NCBI RefSeq assembly: GCF_905475395.1
Contig: NC_058338.1
Span: forward strand, 5,036,935-5,100,934
Reading direction: 5' to 3'
DNA length: 64,000 bases
Source of the DNA: Chrysoperla carnea
Taxonomy: Eukaryota > Arthropoda > Insecta > Neuroptera > Chrysopidae
Positions 1 through 12,589 of the stretch are shown here, one piece after another (the first letter of the stretch is position 1; each line of letters opens with the position of its first letter). The notes below the pieces were generated by a model, which did no database searches, had not been told where the DNA came from, and saw only the letters and a program-made list of their open reading frames with translations. The position numbers and the translations under genes were made by a program.

Positions 1-350
1 AGCTGAAATTTTGATAGCCAGCTCAGGACGTAAAATGTGAGGTTGAGTTCGTAAATCAGCAGCATAGGTTAATTGGATCTTTTTCTAATAATTTTTTTCG
101 ATATCTCTAACCATGTCTCATGCTTGGCAAAATATTAAGAATTGGCCCTATTTGTCAATTTTTAGAAGGTTGAATTTGTCTTCATCTTAAATGCGACACA
201 CTGTATATACACGACTGTGACCATCTGAGAGTAACTATCTTTCTTTACTTACATAATGAAAAAAAAAAACAAGTGCGTAATCAACACTGTCTATACATGG
301 TATTTGAATAATTAACTCAGTCAATTGTTTGTTTTCACTTGTGTTTTTTT
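1..350 (+). repeat. Dispersed repeat family A, copy 1 (cut by window edge)
   Basis: The first 80 bases (ctgaaattttgatagc, then the ctcaggacgtaaaa block) and the end (caattaactcagtcaattgt, then gttttcactt, about 313-345) match the fuller copies at 7.57 and 11.35 kb in the same order. The middle is diverged. No coding potential is visible. The class is unknown; it behaves like a non-autonomous interspersed element. Confidence 0.7.
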
Positions 351-1418
351 AATAAATGTAATTTGGTGGTTTTTTTCCTTTCTTATTGATTTCAAAATGT
401 TATTACATCTTTACGTGATGTTGCTGCTAGTAACTTTACTACGTGATTTTATCCCAATGCAGAAAAATTTTCACAAATTTTGTTCATAAGCAGATTAAAT
501 TAATGAGCGAAAATATCGAAACAAGTTTTATTTATTTCGATGACGTAACTGGAAACAAATTTTTTGGGGACGAATTTCTTTTATTGGTCTTAAAGATTTG
601 CTCTTGAAAATTCTCTTTTATACAGACCTATATTAAAAATAGACTGATAAAATTGTAAGAAATTCCACGCAAAGGCATAGAGAATGGATTAAACGTTCCT
701 GTCTAACTGTACAGTAAATAAAAGTAGATATTTATTAAAGAGACAAATAAATAAGACAGCCAGTTGATGTTTTCTATGTATATGCAACAGAAAGATGCAG
801 GTATTGGCGGTCTTCGCGGTCAATTTCTTGAAGATATTGCTTATATCTAAATCGACGTGTTTTCACTCAAAACAGAAAGGTTAAGAGTTATTAACGGTGG
901 ATACTTTTGAAATGTTACACACTGTATACACAGTTTATAAACTTATATGTCCATCTATAGAAGTATATTAATAAAGTATTGTAGCATTACTATGGTAACT
1001 AAACTCATGCACTGAGCGAATATAAAGTAAGTCAGTAACAATATCTATGGATTATTGATGTCAATATTTGTAATAAAATCGATTTTAACAAATGATCGTC
1101 AATAAACGTTTAAGTAAAAAGTAATTAAACATTTCTTTTACCATCAAAATGTGATCTGATCGTATCTAGCATTCTAATTCCATGAAAATTGAAAGCATTG
1201 CACAAAAGAATGAAATTGGATTTATATCTATTATTTATTAATAAACATGGTCGAAATAATTCTTTTATACTAAAAAAAACAGGTTAAGTAACCAAAATAT
1301 CAAACACTCAAAAGTATTTTTAATACATGTGATAGATACATAACGAAGTGTCATTATCAAAAGTTGTGAAATATTATACATTTTATTAAACACGTGAAAA
1401 AGGAAAAATTCATTGACA
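351..1418. other. Upstream region of eIF6, no recognised feature
   Basis: AT-rich DNA without a credible ORF or a clear repeat. It must hold the eIF6 promoter and 5' UTR, but I see no unambiguous TATA box or initiator that decides a start site. Confidence 0.5.
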
Positions 1419-3687
1419 ATGGCAGTCAGAGTACAATTTGAAAATAATAATGAAGTTGGAGTGTTTTCAAAATTAACAAATTCTTATTGTATAGTAGCCA
1501 TAGGAGGCTCTGAAAATTTTTACAGGTAATTTTTCCTTTTGGACAATGATAATTTTATATATTTCAATTTTAATTCTATGTTTATCAATTTTAATTTTAA
1601 GTATGGCCTTAATTTTAATTCTTTATAATAGATTAAAATAATTTCATTAATTTTTAGTGTGTTTGAAGCTGAACTCGCTGAAACAGTACCCGTTGTACAT
1701 GCCTCATTATCCGGTTGTCGAATTGTTGGACGAATGTGTGTTGGAAATAAAAATGGTTTATTAGTACCGAATTCAACAACAGATACCGAATTACAACATT
1801 TACGAAATTCATTACCCGAATCCGTTAAAGTACAACGTGTCGAGGAAAGATTATCCGCGCTTGGTAATGTTATTGCGTGTAATGATTATGTTGCGTTAGT
1901 TCATCCAGATTTAGATAAAGTAAGTTTTTTTTTTTGTAAAGTGATTGATACAGTAATCAAATAAACGGCAAAACTGTTTCAAAATTGGAAATTTAAGCTC
2001 CCAGGTCGTATAATATATAATTTTTGAGCCGTTTATTTTTGTTAAGTTAGGAATCTCAAGTAAGCAGTTATTAAAGATAAGATAAAACTATCAAAATATA
2101 TTTTCTTTGAAGGTTTTTTCAAATATATCGTAAACTATTAAGTTTATTTCGAAATTTTAGACAGTTATTCTTATTCACAGCGATAAGAAACATAAAAGGT
2201 TCGTTCACGCTAAATTAAATCTGAGAAAAGCTCAAAAAACTTATATTCGATATTCTGTTAATCGCTAATCATCTATTCGAGATATATGATCACAAAATGG
2301 GCCAAAAATGTATGCTCGGGGGTGTTTGGGGTCACTGATCACGATTCCGAAGTTAGAATGGGGATATACTCCCCTCTTCTTGAGGTTTTTCGTCCTTCGT
2401 TGACCTAACACTGCTGTTTTCAGTAAATATTCAATTTGGACCAGCGGGGTGGATTATCCCAGAAGGGGAGAGTATATCGAAATTCTGACTTCAGAATAGT
2501 GATCAGCGATCCCGGAAACCCCTCTATGTACGTTTCTAGCCTATTTTGTTGCATATTTTCATTGTTTTGAAATTTTCAAAAATCACCTCAAAAATGGATT
2601 ATATTAATGAGCTTTTTTGGTCCATAGCAATGGCCAAACTTTCTAGCGGCAAGAAGTTAGATGTAGATTTTGATATATGGACCTTCCTGAACATTAAAAA
2701 AAAAAAAAACTGGCCCGTTTTATTAAGGTACATAAAAATTCTTCATTTTAGCTTTTTTTGATCTAAAATGATTGTCTATAACCTCAGCCATATGTTTAAG
2801 AGATTTCATAAGCCCATTCGACAATTAAAAGATCTTTTTGAATGAATACCAATATAATTTACAATTTTTTTTATAAAATTTCATTAGGAAACAGAAGAAA
2901 TTCTAGCCGACACACTGAATGTAGAAGTATTTCGACAAACAATTGCCAGTAACGTACTTGTTGGATCATACTGTGTTTTAAGTAATCAAGGTGGTTTAGT
3001 ACATCCAAAAACAACAATTCAAGATCAAGAAGAATTGTCCTCATTATTACAAATTCCATTAGTGGTAAATTATTTTTCGCCAAATTGAGAAAACACATTA
3101 TGTGATCAGATTTAAAGATCTTTTTTTCCGATCTTAATTTTTTCAGGCAGGAACTGTCAATCGAGGTAGTGAAGTAATTGGAGCTGGAATGGTAGCGAAC
3201 GATTGGTGTGCATTTTGTGGTATGGACACAACGTCAACAGAAATAAGTGTATTAGAATCTGTATTTAGATTAAATGAAGCACAACCTTCAGCCATTACAA
3301 GTAGTATGCGAGCATCACTTATTGAAAGGTACCTAAATTTTAAAATCATTACTCGGTACATTAAATTATCACTCATCAGATTCCCTGAATATACGTAATT
3401 CCATAACTAGGAACGAATAATTTACAATTCTATCTTTTTATCAGTCCTCTTTTCAATTCCGAAAATTTCAGAAAATTTGGCTTATTTCTGATTTGTTGGA
3501 AATTTGAAAGGCTATTATCAAAGTCGTGTCTAACAACTTACCTTGAAAGAGAAGTCCTCGACTTGAAAATTCGTAGAGAAAGAAGTTGTTAGACACAATC
3601 TCGACAACAGAAACTGAAATTCGCTTTGCTCTGGATATCTATGAGCTTAATTTAACTTTAATTTTTTTTTGTTACAGTATGTCCTAA
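1419..3687 (+). CDS. eIF6: Eukaryotic translation initiation factor 6 (eIF6), complete
   Basis: eIF6 binds the 60S ribosomal subunit in nucleolus and cytoplasm, is needed for 60S biogenesis, and blocks premature joining to 40S. Five exons splice cleanly with GT-AG borders: 1419-1525, 1658-1919, 2888-3064, 3147-3328 and 3678-3687. The last carries only the final codons and the stop. Together they encode 245 residues, the usual eIF6 length. The product opens [20 protein letters not shown] and contains family-typical blocks such as [39 protein letters not shown] and [16 protein letters not shown], consistent with the five-fold pentein barrel. No frame damage is seen. AATAAA-type poly(A) signals lie at about 3840-3850. 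The start is the first in-frame ATG and matches the conserved N-terminus. Intron 2 carries a foldback element (2285-2556). Confidence 0.97.
2285..2556. repeat. Imperfect palindromic element in eIF6 intron 2
   Basis: About 2293-2380 is repeated in inverted orientation at about 2468-2556. The left arm reads gtcactgatcacgattc and the right arm, reversed, reads tcgctgatcactattctg; both continue through gatatactc and cccctcttct-like blocks. Arms are about 90 bp and roughly 75-80% identical around an 85-bp spacer. This suggests an old foldback MITE. Confidence 0.6.
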
Positions 3688-3699
3688 ACAAATTTTAAC

Positions 3700-4816
3700 T
3701 ACAATTTACTCAAAAATTTTTCTTCTGTTGTGTAATCAACTGAAATTAAAAAAAAAAAAATATTTGTATTATAAAAATATTAATTTACAAAAAAAAAAAA
3801 AAAAAAACAAAATTGCTTTTTCGAAACGTTTATTTGTAAATAAATAAATAAAATCTATAAAACAAATTAAATTTTTGTTCTGCAAATATTTGAACTATTT
3901 ACTTATTTGAACCTAAACCAAAATCCTATAATTACTACAGACAACAGAGAATTATTTTCTGCATTAAATTACAGGAGTAATTATTTAAATGGGTTCAGTT
4001 TCACATACTGAATGAAAGCCACCATTTTGAGTAGAAACGTTCCGGCCTATATCTTCGTGATCGTGCAATTTCGACCAAAAATCCTACAACGTTTACATTT
4101 ACGAAAACTTTGAAATTGGAGCGTTTTCAATGTGGAAGATGGACATCAGTTAAACGATCTATTGAAAAAATATGAACAACCATTTGCTTTTTTCTTGAAT
4201 GCAAGATAAATATAGAAAAGAATGACCCAAATTTTTAGTAGGATTACATACTTTGTTTAACAACAGCTTGCTTTTATTGAAACAACTTAGAGATCGCAGC
4301 GCCTCACGTATTTTGTCCGTATTTCTGGGACACTATTTCCTACAGCGATCGTTCTCCTTCTCTCTAACCTCCATGGAACGGAATAAAAAATGTTGGCTCT
4401 ACTGGCAGTCCTGAGACTATGATTGTCAAAACAGTACTTTTATGTCCATAACCTTAAAAAAAATGATTATTCAGATTTGTTTACAAACAACAAAAGTAAA
4501 ACATTCAAACAATTGCGTCTAAAATATTATAGATAAGCTAATATTTAAAAAAATCTTTAATTTGCAGACAAGAAATGATTTCAAGACCCATTTCTTTACT
4601 GATATTTCATCCTTAAAAGCTATGATTTATTATTATATTTCCCTAATATCGTTGTTAGATTAAACTGAAATAGGCACCACCTAAAATGGTACTGATTAGA
4701 AATATCAATTATATGATTAAATGATGTGGCCTTAATTTAAAAAAATACTTTTTTTTCAAGATCCTTTAATCATGAATACAACAAGAATATAATTTGATCA
4801 AGTAAAATTTGAAGAA
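3700..4816. other. eIF6 3' flank and zinc-finger gene upstream region
   Basis: Homopolymer A runs and AATAAATAAATAAA at about 3837-3850 mark the likely eIF6 3' end. The rest to 4816 shows no ORF or repeat I recognise. The promoter of the zinc-finger gene should lie in the right half. Confidence 0.5.
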
Positions 4817-6837
4817 ATGGATATTTTATTAAAAGATGAATTTATATCCGAAAAATCTACACAACGCGAGATAACCGAAATTCTAAACAGGGATTGTGAA
4901 CCCAAAAAACGTAAAAATAATTTATATACGAAAATATTTCATTTAAATAATGAGGTAACCGTTTTAAGAAAAATGAAATATCGAAAATTATCCAAAAAAT
5001 CGAAACAAAAAGAAAAAATTCAATCAAAATGTGATCTTTGTAATCAAACATTTTTACATTCATCAAGTTTAAAAAAACATAATTTAATACATACCGGTTA
5101 GCATACTAAAATTAAGAATTAATATTTCGAAATAATTAGTCCAGAATTGAGCTCCAAGATTATTTCCCGAATTACCCTACCCCACTCATTAGCAACTCGA
5201 AGATTCTAAACGCGCCTATCTCCTACCCATTCATGATATTTAGCCCGTAGGAAGCTAGCTAGGAATGGGTATAATATTTCCCTACGTTTCATGGCTCATA
5301 TTTCTTATGAAATAAAATTTTTTTAAATAATATATCTTTATAAATTATAGCTCATGTGTTATTCTGATGTATGAGCTATGTTGTTGTACAGTTTCATTCA
5401 AATCCAGTCGCTAGTTTTTTCGTGAAAGCGTAACAAACAAATACACATTCTTACTTTCATATTTATAATGTACTGGAGTGATACCCACCCACTTCGCTGG
5501 GTTTAAAAGTAAAGATTGATAAGGATTGTTCTCGCTTTTCCCTCTCTATAAAAATCGAATTAATGGTAAGGATTGTTTTACACAGGTAAAATATATGTAT
5601 GATTTTCTATTTTTTTAAATGTATAATAGTCGTAATTATTCATTGAGTATATCAGAAAAGATGGCCGTGAAATATTTTATATTGATTACTTTTACAGAAA
5701 TCTGTAATTTATGGTAATGTCAAATGACTATTTTTACAGAAATCTGTAACTTATGGTAATGTTAAATAAGTACTTTTACAGAAATCTGTAATTTATGGTA
5801 ATGTCAAATTAAATTAATTTTTTTATTAATATATCTTTATAAATTATATCTCATGTGTTATTCTGATATATCAGCTATATTGCTGTACAGTTTCATTAAA
5901 AACCATTCCCTAGTTTTAGCGTGAAAGCGTAACAAACAAACAAATATGCTTACTTTCACATTTATAATATATAGGAATAGGGATAACAACAGTAAGAATT
6001 CCTACCTTACTGATAGAGCAGAACATTTTAAAGCATGGTACGCAAATCAGAAAGTAAAAGAAGCCATTTTTGTTACAATTTCTTTGCTCCCCTACGCAAA
6101 ACATAATTGCTACGGCACTGCATGATATCCCAAACTTAGGTCAATAACTTTCTCAAAGGATTTCAACTCTGGACTAATATTTTGTAAAACATAAGAAGTA
6201 AAATTGATTTTGTATTTTTATTTTTCTTGTATTAGGTGAAAAACCATTCCAGTGTAATATATGTGGACAAGCATTCTCTCGAAAATATATTCTATCGAAA
6301 CATGAAGAAACACATTCTGGAATAAAACCATTTAAGTGTACAATTTGTGATCAAAGTTTTTCACGTATCTCAAATTTAAAATTACATGAACGTATCCATA
6401 CGGGCGAAAAACCATTTAAATGTGAAACATGTGGTTTAACATTCGCACGTAAAGGTACTCTGAAAGGACATGAAGTGATTCACGCACGTGCGAATTCATT
6501 TAAGTGTAAATTGTGTGAACAGACATTTTCGCATGCACAAAGTTTAAGTAAACATTCGCTTGTACATACTGCGACGAAATTATTTAAGTGTACGCTTTGT
6601 GATCAGATTTTTGTACAAAAACATAGTTTAAAAAATCATGAACGTATACATATGGGCATTAAACCATTTCGTTGTGATATCTGTGGACAACATTTTACAC
6701 AGAAACCAAGTTTAAAAGGGCACATGACTGTTCATACCGGGGAAAAACCATTCAAATGTCATATTTGTGGTCAAGTGTTTGCACATTCGTCCAGTTTATA
6801 TAAGCATGAGAAATTACATAGGGAAGGAAAACGATAA
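4817..6837 (+). CDS. C2H2 zinc-finger protein with eight tandem fingers
   Basis: Probable DNA-binding nuclear protein. Two exons, 4817-5096 and 6236-6837, join within the Gly codon of the first HTGEKP linker to give 293 residues. Residues 1-70 are a basic, lysine-rich leader (PKKRKNN and KKSKQKEK patches, possible nuclear localisation signals). Eight fingers follow, starting CDLC (residue 72), CNIC, CTIC, CETC, CKLC, CTLC, CDIC and CHIC, each with a C-X2-C...H-X3-H layout. Linkers are canonical (HTGEKPF) in several places but degenerate between fingers 4-5 (HARANSF), 5-6 (HTATKLF) and 6-7 (HMGIKPF). The protein ends soon after finger 8. No ZAD, KRAB or BTB domain is seen, so no named orthologue can be assigned. 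The intron (5097-6235) is full of transposon tails. AATAAA lies at about 6957. Confidence 0.9.
5326..5976 (+). repeat. RTE-like retroelement 3' tails, two tandem copies in the zinc-finger intron
   Basis: The blocks at 5326-5474 and 5826-5976 share ataaattatagctcatgtg, a central tacagtttcatt, and gtgaaagcgtaacaaacaaa, then a stop in tttataat. The sequence between them begins with acccacccacttcgctgggt (about 5483), the typical head of these arthropod repeats. The region therefore reads as the tail of one copy followed by a whole copy. Assignment to an RTE-type LINE or its SINE partner is inference from remembered arthropod repeats. Confidence 0.55.
5685..5812 (+). repeat. Three-copy short tandem repeat
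   Basis: The motif ttttacagaaatctgtaa followed by tatggtaatgt occurs three times at about 43-bp spacing, inside the repeat element of the zinc-finger intron. Confidence 0.8.
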
Positions 6838-7569
6838 GTAGGGAATATTCATAAAATTTTGTTCAAATATTTTCCTTCCGTAACTTTAATGACTGGACAT
6901 TTCAATTAAACCATTATTTTAGTAATTAATATCTTTTTAATTACTTAAAATTAATTAATAAAAGTACAAATTCAGTGAGGGCATTTAAAAATTTATAAAA
7001 CGGAAATTCAAATTTTTATACGGGCGTGACATCAAAGTACGGGCTTGTCAAATTTGTTGACATACTTTATGATATTAGAGGTTCGCACGTATACAGGTAT
7101 TGAAACGATTAAATATGATAGTTGTATAGAATTACCGCGTGGATATAAAGATTAGATAATGTTAAAAAATAAACTAAAACAGTTGTAACGGTCCAAAAAT
7201 ATTTTATTTATAATAAAATACAGAGTTGTACAGAAAGGTGTTACCACTTATGTGTACATAAGTGTCTTGTGCAAGCATGTTTAATTTTTCTTATTTTGGT
7301 TATTTCGCTGGCCTCCACCTAAAACAAAATAAATAAATAATTTAATTATTTAAAAAAATTTCAAAATAAGATGGTTCTCCTGCTAATCAGAAATATGTCG
7401 ATAAACATCTAAATTTTTCATAGATTAGCAGCGAAGTGGTAAAAGTGTTGTTATCGATGTGAAAAAATAAAAGATTAACACAATTGATTTTGGTTTTTTA
7501 TTGTTGTAAAACCTGACCGTGATAATTTCGAAACTTTTCGAATTTCATAACTTATTCAAACCATTAATT
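6838..7569. other. 3' flank of zinc-finger gene
   Basis: Contains the likely 3' UTR with an AATAAA-type signal near 6957. No other feature is recognised. Confidence 0.4.
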
Positions 7570-7571
7570 AT

Positions 7572-8140
7572 ACCATGTATATATGAAATATACATAGTAT
7601 ATTAAGTTTAGTCCAAAGTTTGTAACGCTTAAAAATAATGATGCTAGGGAAAAAATTTTGTCATAGGTGTTCATAAAATCACCTAATTAGTCCATTTCCG
7701 GTTGTCCGGTTGTCCGTCCGTCCGTCTGTGGACACGATAACTCAAAAACGAAAAAAGATATCGAGCTGAAATTTTTACAGCGTACTCAGGACGTAAAAAG
7801 TGAGGTCAAGTTCGTAAATGAGCATCATAGGTCAATTGGGTCTTGGGTCCGTAGGACCCATCTTGTAAACCGTTAGAGGTAGAACAAAAGTTTAAATATA
7901 AAAAATGTTCCTTATCAAAACTTTTGTTCAACTTTTGTTTGAAACATTTTTTCGTAAACATCACTGTTTACCCGTGAGGGTGCCAATTAGGCGGAAATTT
8001 ATAATATGTACTGTACTTGAACATCAGCTATGTATGTGTCACATGTTTGTATGTGCAATGTGATAAAGAAATCGACACTGACTATGCATGGTATTTCAAC
8101 AATTAACTCAGTCAATTGTTTGTTTTCACTTGTTTTAAAT
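7572..8140 (+). repeat. Dispersed repeat family A, near-complete copy 2
   Basis: Blocks in order: a tatatgaaatatacata-like start; gtttgtaacgcttaaaaat; cacctaattagtccatttcc; a (GTCC)n run; gataactcaaaaacg; gagctgaaatttttacag; gtaggacccatcttgtaaac; gtaaacatcactgtttaccc (a perfect small stem-loop); and caattaactcagtcaattgt. No protein is encoded. Other copies lie at 11.35, 12.6, 40.3, 42.3 and 47.4 kb. Confidence 0.85.
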
Positions 8141-10285
8141 ATTAATTCATTTGTAAAGAATGGGCAAGTAACAAAACCAAAGTCTTTAGCCCTTCTAAAT
8201 ACAATTTGTAATATGAATAAGCATTTTTTTTTTAAATTTCTCGAAAATTCGATAGGAACTTCAATAAAAATATAAGATTAAAAATTTATGAACTCTGGTT
8301 CGTGTATTAGGACTATTATGTACTATTAGGAAATTCGTGGGTTATAATTATATTTTATATTAATAATTGTATATAGTACTCGCAAATTTTTACGAGTTTA
8401 TTTTTATGTAAGTTAAGTTTGCTTAAAATTTTTTTAATTCTATATTAAACTAGGCCAGACCTTAGTTAAACAAATAAATTTTTTATAAAAAATATTGATC
8501 GGATACCGACTTACATTTTTATATGATATGTAAGCTATAATTTGAGTCAATTTTTACTCAAATTGGGTCAGATCTGTAATTTTTAATTGATTTCCAATTG
8601 ATCATATAAAATTTCATACATGAAAACGCTAACCTGATCTTTTTTCCCTAACGTAGGTAGTAGGTTTCCCTAATGGGGTTAGTTTTTTTATAAAATAGAA
8701 TTATTTACAAATTTTTAAATTTATGTAGAAATTTATTTTTTTATTTATTTATATGTAAGAGTAGATTATTCGATTTTAAATTAGACTAGATAAAAAAGGT
8801 TCGTTTCCATAATGTTAAAATGTAGGTAGCTTTATATACATGTTTTCTTCTCGACGCCAGATGTCAGCAATAGAAAAAAACATAGCCCCTTAATATCGTT
8901 ACCCCTTAAAAAGGTAAAAAACAAAAAATTTGTTCGATCGTTCTCGGAGATGGGAGCCCTCACTTTTGGGGGACGAAAAATTTTATGCTACAAATGATAA
9001 CGGGAATCGATATAAGAATAATTTCTAAGCAAAAAGTAACATATTTCGAAAAATCAATACTTTCCGAGTAATTGGCGAGCCAAATTCATAGTATTTAACG
9101 TCAAATAATTGAAAAATTGGACGTTTTTTTGGAAAAAGTATATCGTACTTTTAAAAAAATTATGAAAATGAAAAAGTTTTGAAGTCATTTGCATGAAAAT
9201 TAACGGAGTTATAGCTTGCTGCTTTCCCATTAACTTAGGTACTGGCAACATGCTCAAAAAGTTCTAGCTTTTTGAAATATTGAAGATATTTATATTTTGA
9301 AGAATTAGCCAACGAACCAAACATTTTAAAGTGAAACCGCGAAAACATGAAACAATACTTTTTATTTGAAGAATTTTTTGTAATCAATTAATTGATTATG
9401 ACAAAAATATCGGCTCAATTTTTAATTAACAATTACGTAATTTTTTTTTTTTTATAATAAATTTTTCTAAATGATTACATAAAAGTCTAGTTCGGTACTT
9501 TTTTTGGGTACTTGTGAAAATAAATAAATAAAAAGTATACTTACTTTAAGTTTTTTTTTTATTGATATTCAAATAAAAAACTTTTGTAAGTAAATTGGAA
9601 AAAATACTTTCAATTCCAAAACAAAATAATCTGTTATTTGTTTAAAAAGGAAAATAAGATTTTATAGAATCTGCAGATGAAAAGTGTTATAGATTTACTT
9701 TTGTATGCAGGTGAAAAAGACGCTATAGGAATTTCAGTTTTGGGTGTTTGAAAACATCTCTGTCCCACAAAAATGCAAAAAATTCTTGCTGATTTCCGAT
9801 TTTTCATGATTTTTATGATTTTACGTGCATCCGATTTTTTTTATTATTTCAACGGTAGGCTTAAAAAAACCCAAAAAATCCAGAAAAAGACCCGAAAGAT
9901 ATACGAAAACTCTCGGAAGACGAATTTCGAGGTGAAATTTTGACTTTTTTTCACTGTTACTATTTGGAGTGCTTTGGAAATGGAAAAATACCCTAATTTT
10001 CTTTGTGTTCCATTACTTTTCGACATTTCCAGCTTATTAAATGTACTATCAACTTTAGTATCGAAAAAGAAAAAAGAGCAAATGTAAAAACGACTATTTT
10101 CTTTCAATTTTTCAAGTTTTCTCGGCGCCTACGCATCCAAATCGGACTAACGGGACGTCAATCGATAGTTTTTTTGAGATTTAGAACTTTCTAACTTAAT
10201 TTTTTTGCATTGGACGTCAATTTTTTTTTTTTAAATCGCAAAAAACCGTTTTTATTTTTACTTTTGTGATTTTTTTGGGTTAACT
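8141..10285. other. Non-coding AT-rich stretch
   Basis: No gene is recognised. Open frames here (for example 9844-10107 on the minus strand) are low-complexity F/K-rich translations without family resemblance. The part at 8820-9260 resembles decayed interspersed repeat DNA but cannot be assigned. Confidence 0.5.
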
Positions 10286-10689
10286 TAGCCATTGATTAAA
10301 AAAGCCTGTTGGGTGAAGGAAACTCGCTCGGTAACAGAGCCGAGGAGATCTTGAAACTAAACAGAGCTGATATTAGAGTCATCGTAGAGTTACTCACAGG
10401 GCATGATAACCTTAACAAGTTCCAACATCAGATTGGAAAAAGACAATCTCCCGCGTGTGACAGATGCGGAGAAAATTCAGAAGAAACATCGATCCACTTT
10501 CTCTGTTACTGCCCGGCGCTCATACAGCAACGAAGGAAATGATTTGGTCCGGACGGATAGCCACTGAAAAGCGTAGCGGGGATAGAGTACAAGGGTCTAT
10601 TTGGCTAGGTGCTCTGAACCATTGCTTCGAGGATCGATGCTCGAGCATGACCCGCTAACCTCCATACCCATACCCATAGCCATTGATTA
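10286..10689 (+). mobile_element. 5'-truncated non-LTR retrotransposon (LINE) with target-site duplication
   Basis: The 13-bp direct repeat tagccattgatta flanks the insert at 10286-10298 and 10677-10689. The insert (about 10299-10676) encodes the end of a LINE ORF2-type protein: LLTGHDNLNKFQHQIGK, then CDRCGENSEETSIHFLCYCP. That CX2C...HX4C knuckle is typical of the region after the RNase H or RT domains of R1/Jockey/I-type elements. Reading continues in another frame (GSIWLGALNHCFED), so the coding part is broken. The 3' end is a short repeat tail (ccatacccatacccata). Truncated 5' end, simple-repeat tail and TSD together show target-primed insertion. Confidence 0.85.
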
Positions 10690-11353
10690 GCCGTAAACAA
10701 AAAAGCGCTATGTTTCTTGGCTTGTTTTCTTCTATGAAAACGTATTTTTTGTTTTCTGATAACAATCTTGTCAAATTTAACATTGGGCCTCCGGTAGATT
10801 AATTGGATTAAATGCATGATCCCTGTTGTAAATACAAATAATAAACCCTTGTGAAAATTATTTACAAAGTGTTTTTTTATTTTATATTTTTTTTGTAACA
10901 ATAATATGTAATATAATAAAAATAATAAAATAATAATATGAATCACACACAAAACTACAACACAAGGTGATTGAAAGTAGGTAAACCTGATGCCATATAA
11001 AGACATCTTTTTTAAGAAAGACATTGTCATGTCATACCTATTAAACAGATACCAAACAGATAGATACCAGATACCAGATACCAGATACCAGATACAACAG
11101 CTAAAGAATTAACTAAAAGATACTTACTGTACCTACCTCTTGCTAGCTTTAAAACACCAGTTTGGCTTAAAATAAATTAGTAAATATAGATAGGGGAAGG
11201 GAAGGTAAAAAGGTCCCAAAAGATGAAACGGGTCAGGCTTTTAACTTTTAAACTAATTGGGCCATCTATTCGTTTCTTAGACTAACATAGTTGGACATTA
11301 GTTGCTCAGGTAGCTGGTTTGATTCCCGTCGTCAAAATAAAAGTTAATTTAAT
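10690..11353. other. Non-coding stretch with a 7-bp microsatellite
   Basis: A run of taccaga units (about 11050-11092) is the only clear structure. Near 11300-11330 a ggtttgattcccg box resembles a Pol III B box, but no matching A box or body supports a tRNA or SINE call. The long minus-strand frame at 10605-11030 covers the LINE tail and low-complexity DNA and is not a gene. Confidence 0.5.
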
Positions 11354-11930
11354 AAAAGAACAAGTGAAAACAAACAATTGACTGAGTTAATTGTTGAAAT
11401 ACCATGCATAGTCAGTGTTGATTTCTTTATAACATTACACATACAAAAATGTGACACATACATAACTGTTAATCAAGTATAGTACATATTATAAAATTTC
11501 CGCCTAATTGGCGCCCTCACGGGTAAACAGTGATGTTTACGAAAAAATGTTTCAAACAAAAGTTGTTTAATTTTTGATAAGGAACATTTTTTACATTTAA
11601 ACTTTTGTTCTATCTCTAACGGTTTACAAGATGGGTCCTACGGACCCAAGACCCAATTGACCTATGATGCTCATTTACGAACTTGACCTCACTTTTTACG
11701 TCCTGAGAACGCTGTAAAAATTTCAGCTCGATATCTTTTCTCGTTTTCGAGTTATCGTGTCCACAGACGGACGGACGGACAGACGGACAACCAGAAATGG
11801 ACTAATTAGGTGATTTTATGAACACCTATGACAAATTTTTTTTCCTAGCATCATTATTTTTAAGCGTTACAAACTTGGGACTAAACTTAATATACTATGT
11901 ATATTTCATATATGCATGGTATAAAGATAA
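11354..11930 (-). repeat. Dispersed repeat family A, near-complete copy 3
   Basis: This is the reverse complement of the 7.57-8.14 kb copy over its whole length. It starts acaagtgaaaacaaacaatt and ends near tatactatgtatatttca. It is the least damaged copy in the window and useful for a consensus. Confidence 0.85.
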
Positions 11931-12589
11931 CATATATGAATATTATATGTTAGTGTGAACGAAGCTTTATATGAAATATGTAATTATTCCATTTTAGTCT
12001 TCTATTACATAATAAAATTTTTGGCACCAGACCAAAAAAAAAAAAAAAATTAAATATCTTTTAAATTAAAAAATAAATTAGCCTCTGTATAAAGACTAAG
12101 AGTTCGGAACACATAGTTTCAAGAAAAACGCGTTTAAACTATACCTTTTTTTTTTTTGCCCACTCGAATTTCATCATTAAATTTTAGGAACATTTTTATA
12201 TGAAAAATTGATTTTTGAAAATTTTAAATGAGAAAATCCTCTTTAATAAGAATAATTCGACAAACTATTGGTTTTTCCATTTTTTAAAGTGAAAAAATTT
12301 TTTTTTTCTCAAAAATTTAAAAATGATACTTGAATCACAATAATTCTTTCGTCCCAAAATATGATTTTGTGTATTGATGTAGCTCGAATGAGTTTGTCAA
12401 ACTCGTGATGAATTGATTGAAAAGGAATTTAAAACACTAGCATATCGCCTACAGTGCATCAAATTTCATTGTAAAATAATTTGCCAATATGTAAGCTGGC
12501 CTTAGACATATATGGACTAATTTATATTACGAAGGCGTTTTAAATTCAATTAATTATAATTAATTTTAATTAATTTAAAAAAAAATACA

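Noticed and set aside
3521-3595. Small inverted repeat gtgtctaacaactt / aagttgttagacac in eIF6 intron 4
   Set aside because: A real 14-bp pairing, but too short and isolated to call an element.
10605-11030. 141-residue minus-strand frame as a gene
   Set aside because: It overlaps the LINE tail and low-complexity I/L/Y-rich AT DNA, with no family resemblance.
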